Origin: Syngnathus acus
Taxonomy: Eukaryota; Chordata; Actinopteri; Syngnathiformes; Syngnathidae
Direction of reading: 5' to 3'
Assembly: GCF_901709675.1 (NCBI RefSeq)
Contig: NC_051102.1
Span: 11,293,412 to 11,357,411, forward strand
DNA: 64,000 nucleotides
Made by a program: the position numbers and the translations under genes
Notes under the pieces: generated by a model
Databases searched by the model: none
Seen by the model: the letters and a program-made list of their open reading frames with translations, nothing else
Told to the model about the DNA's origin: nothing
Shown here: positions 63,936 through 64,000 of the stretch, piece by piece
Position numbering within the stretch: position 1 is the first letter of the stretch
How the letters are laid out: the number at the start of each line of letters is the position of its first letter

Positions 63936-64000
63936 GTGAACACGCTCTGCTCTTCTCATTTGATGTCATGTATAAAAAGCGCGTGGGTCCATGGGTGATT

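Overview
The window is nuclear DNA of a ray-finned (teleost) fish. It carries spliced vertebrate genes with GT-AG introns, dense microsatellites, a tRNA-derived SINE and LINE-like tails of fish type. The patched gene matches the teleost ptch2 type closely as I recall it. I cannot name the species.

Layout. 1-7100: repeat-rich upstream DNA. 7826-31127 (+): ptch2, a complete Hedgehog receptor in 23 coding exons, with a 3' UTR to about 32440. 32441-40300: intergenic. 40504-45815 (+): a kinesin-13 motor, best called kif2c, in 21 coding exons behind a CCAAT/CHR-type cell-cycle promoter. 46370-47625: an element rich in TTCGTTC motifs, probably a transposon relic, ending a few bases before the next gene. 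47643-49435 (+): selenot, with an in-frame UGA selenocysteine codon and a SECIS candidate downstream. 50294-52420 (-): erich6 (FAM194 family), 5' end unresolved, convergent with selenot. 54169-56000 (+) and 57159-58794 (+): two tandem genes I cannot name. Each encodes a signal peptide, one lone ZP-N-like four-cysteine domain and a long low-complexity tail, on the same exon plan. 59694-63935 (+): schip1, which runs off the right edge.

In human, PTCH2 and KIF2C lie together on 1p34, while SELENOT, ERICH6 and SCHIP1 lie on 3q25. The window therefore joins two ancestral blocks at about 46-47.6 kb, exactly where the TTCGTTC-rich element sits.

The genes are not one pathway. ptch2 is the Hedgehog receptor and feedback target, and four perfect GLI nonamers lie in or just upstream of it. 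kif2c is a mitotic microtubule depolymerase. selenot is an ER redox selenoprotein. schip1 is a coiled-coil adaptor. The tandem secreted ZP-N pair is the least explained content and the best candidate for undescribed biology, perhaps extracellular-coat or egg-envelope proteins.
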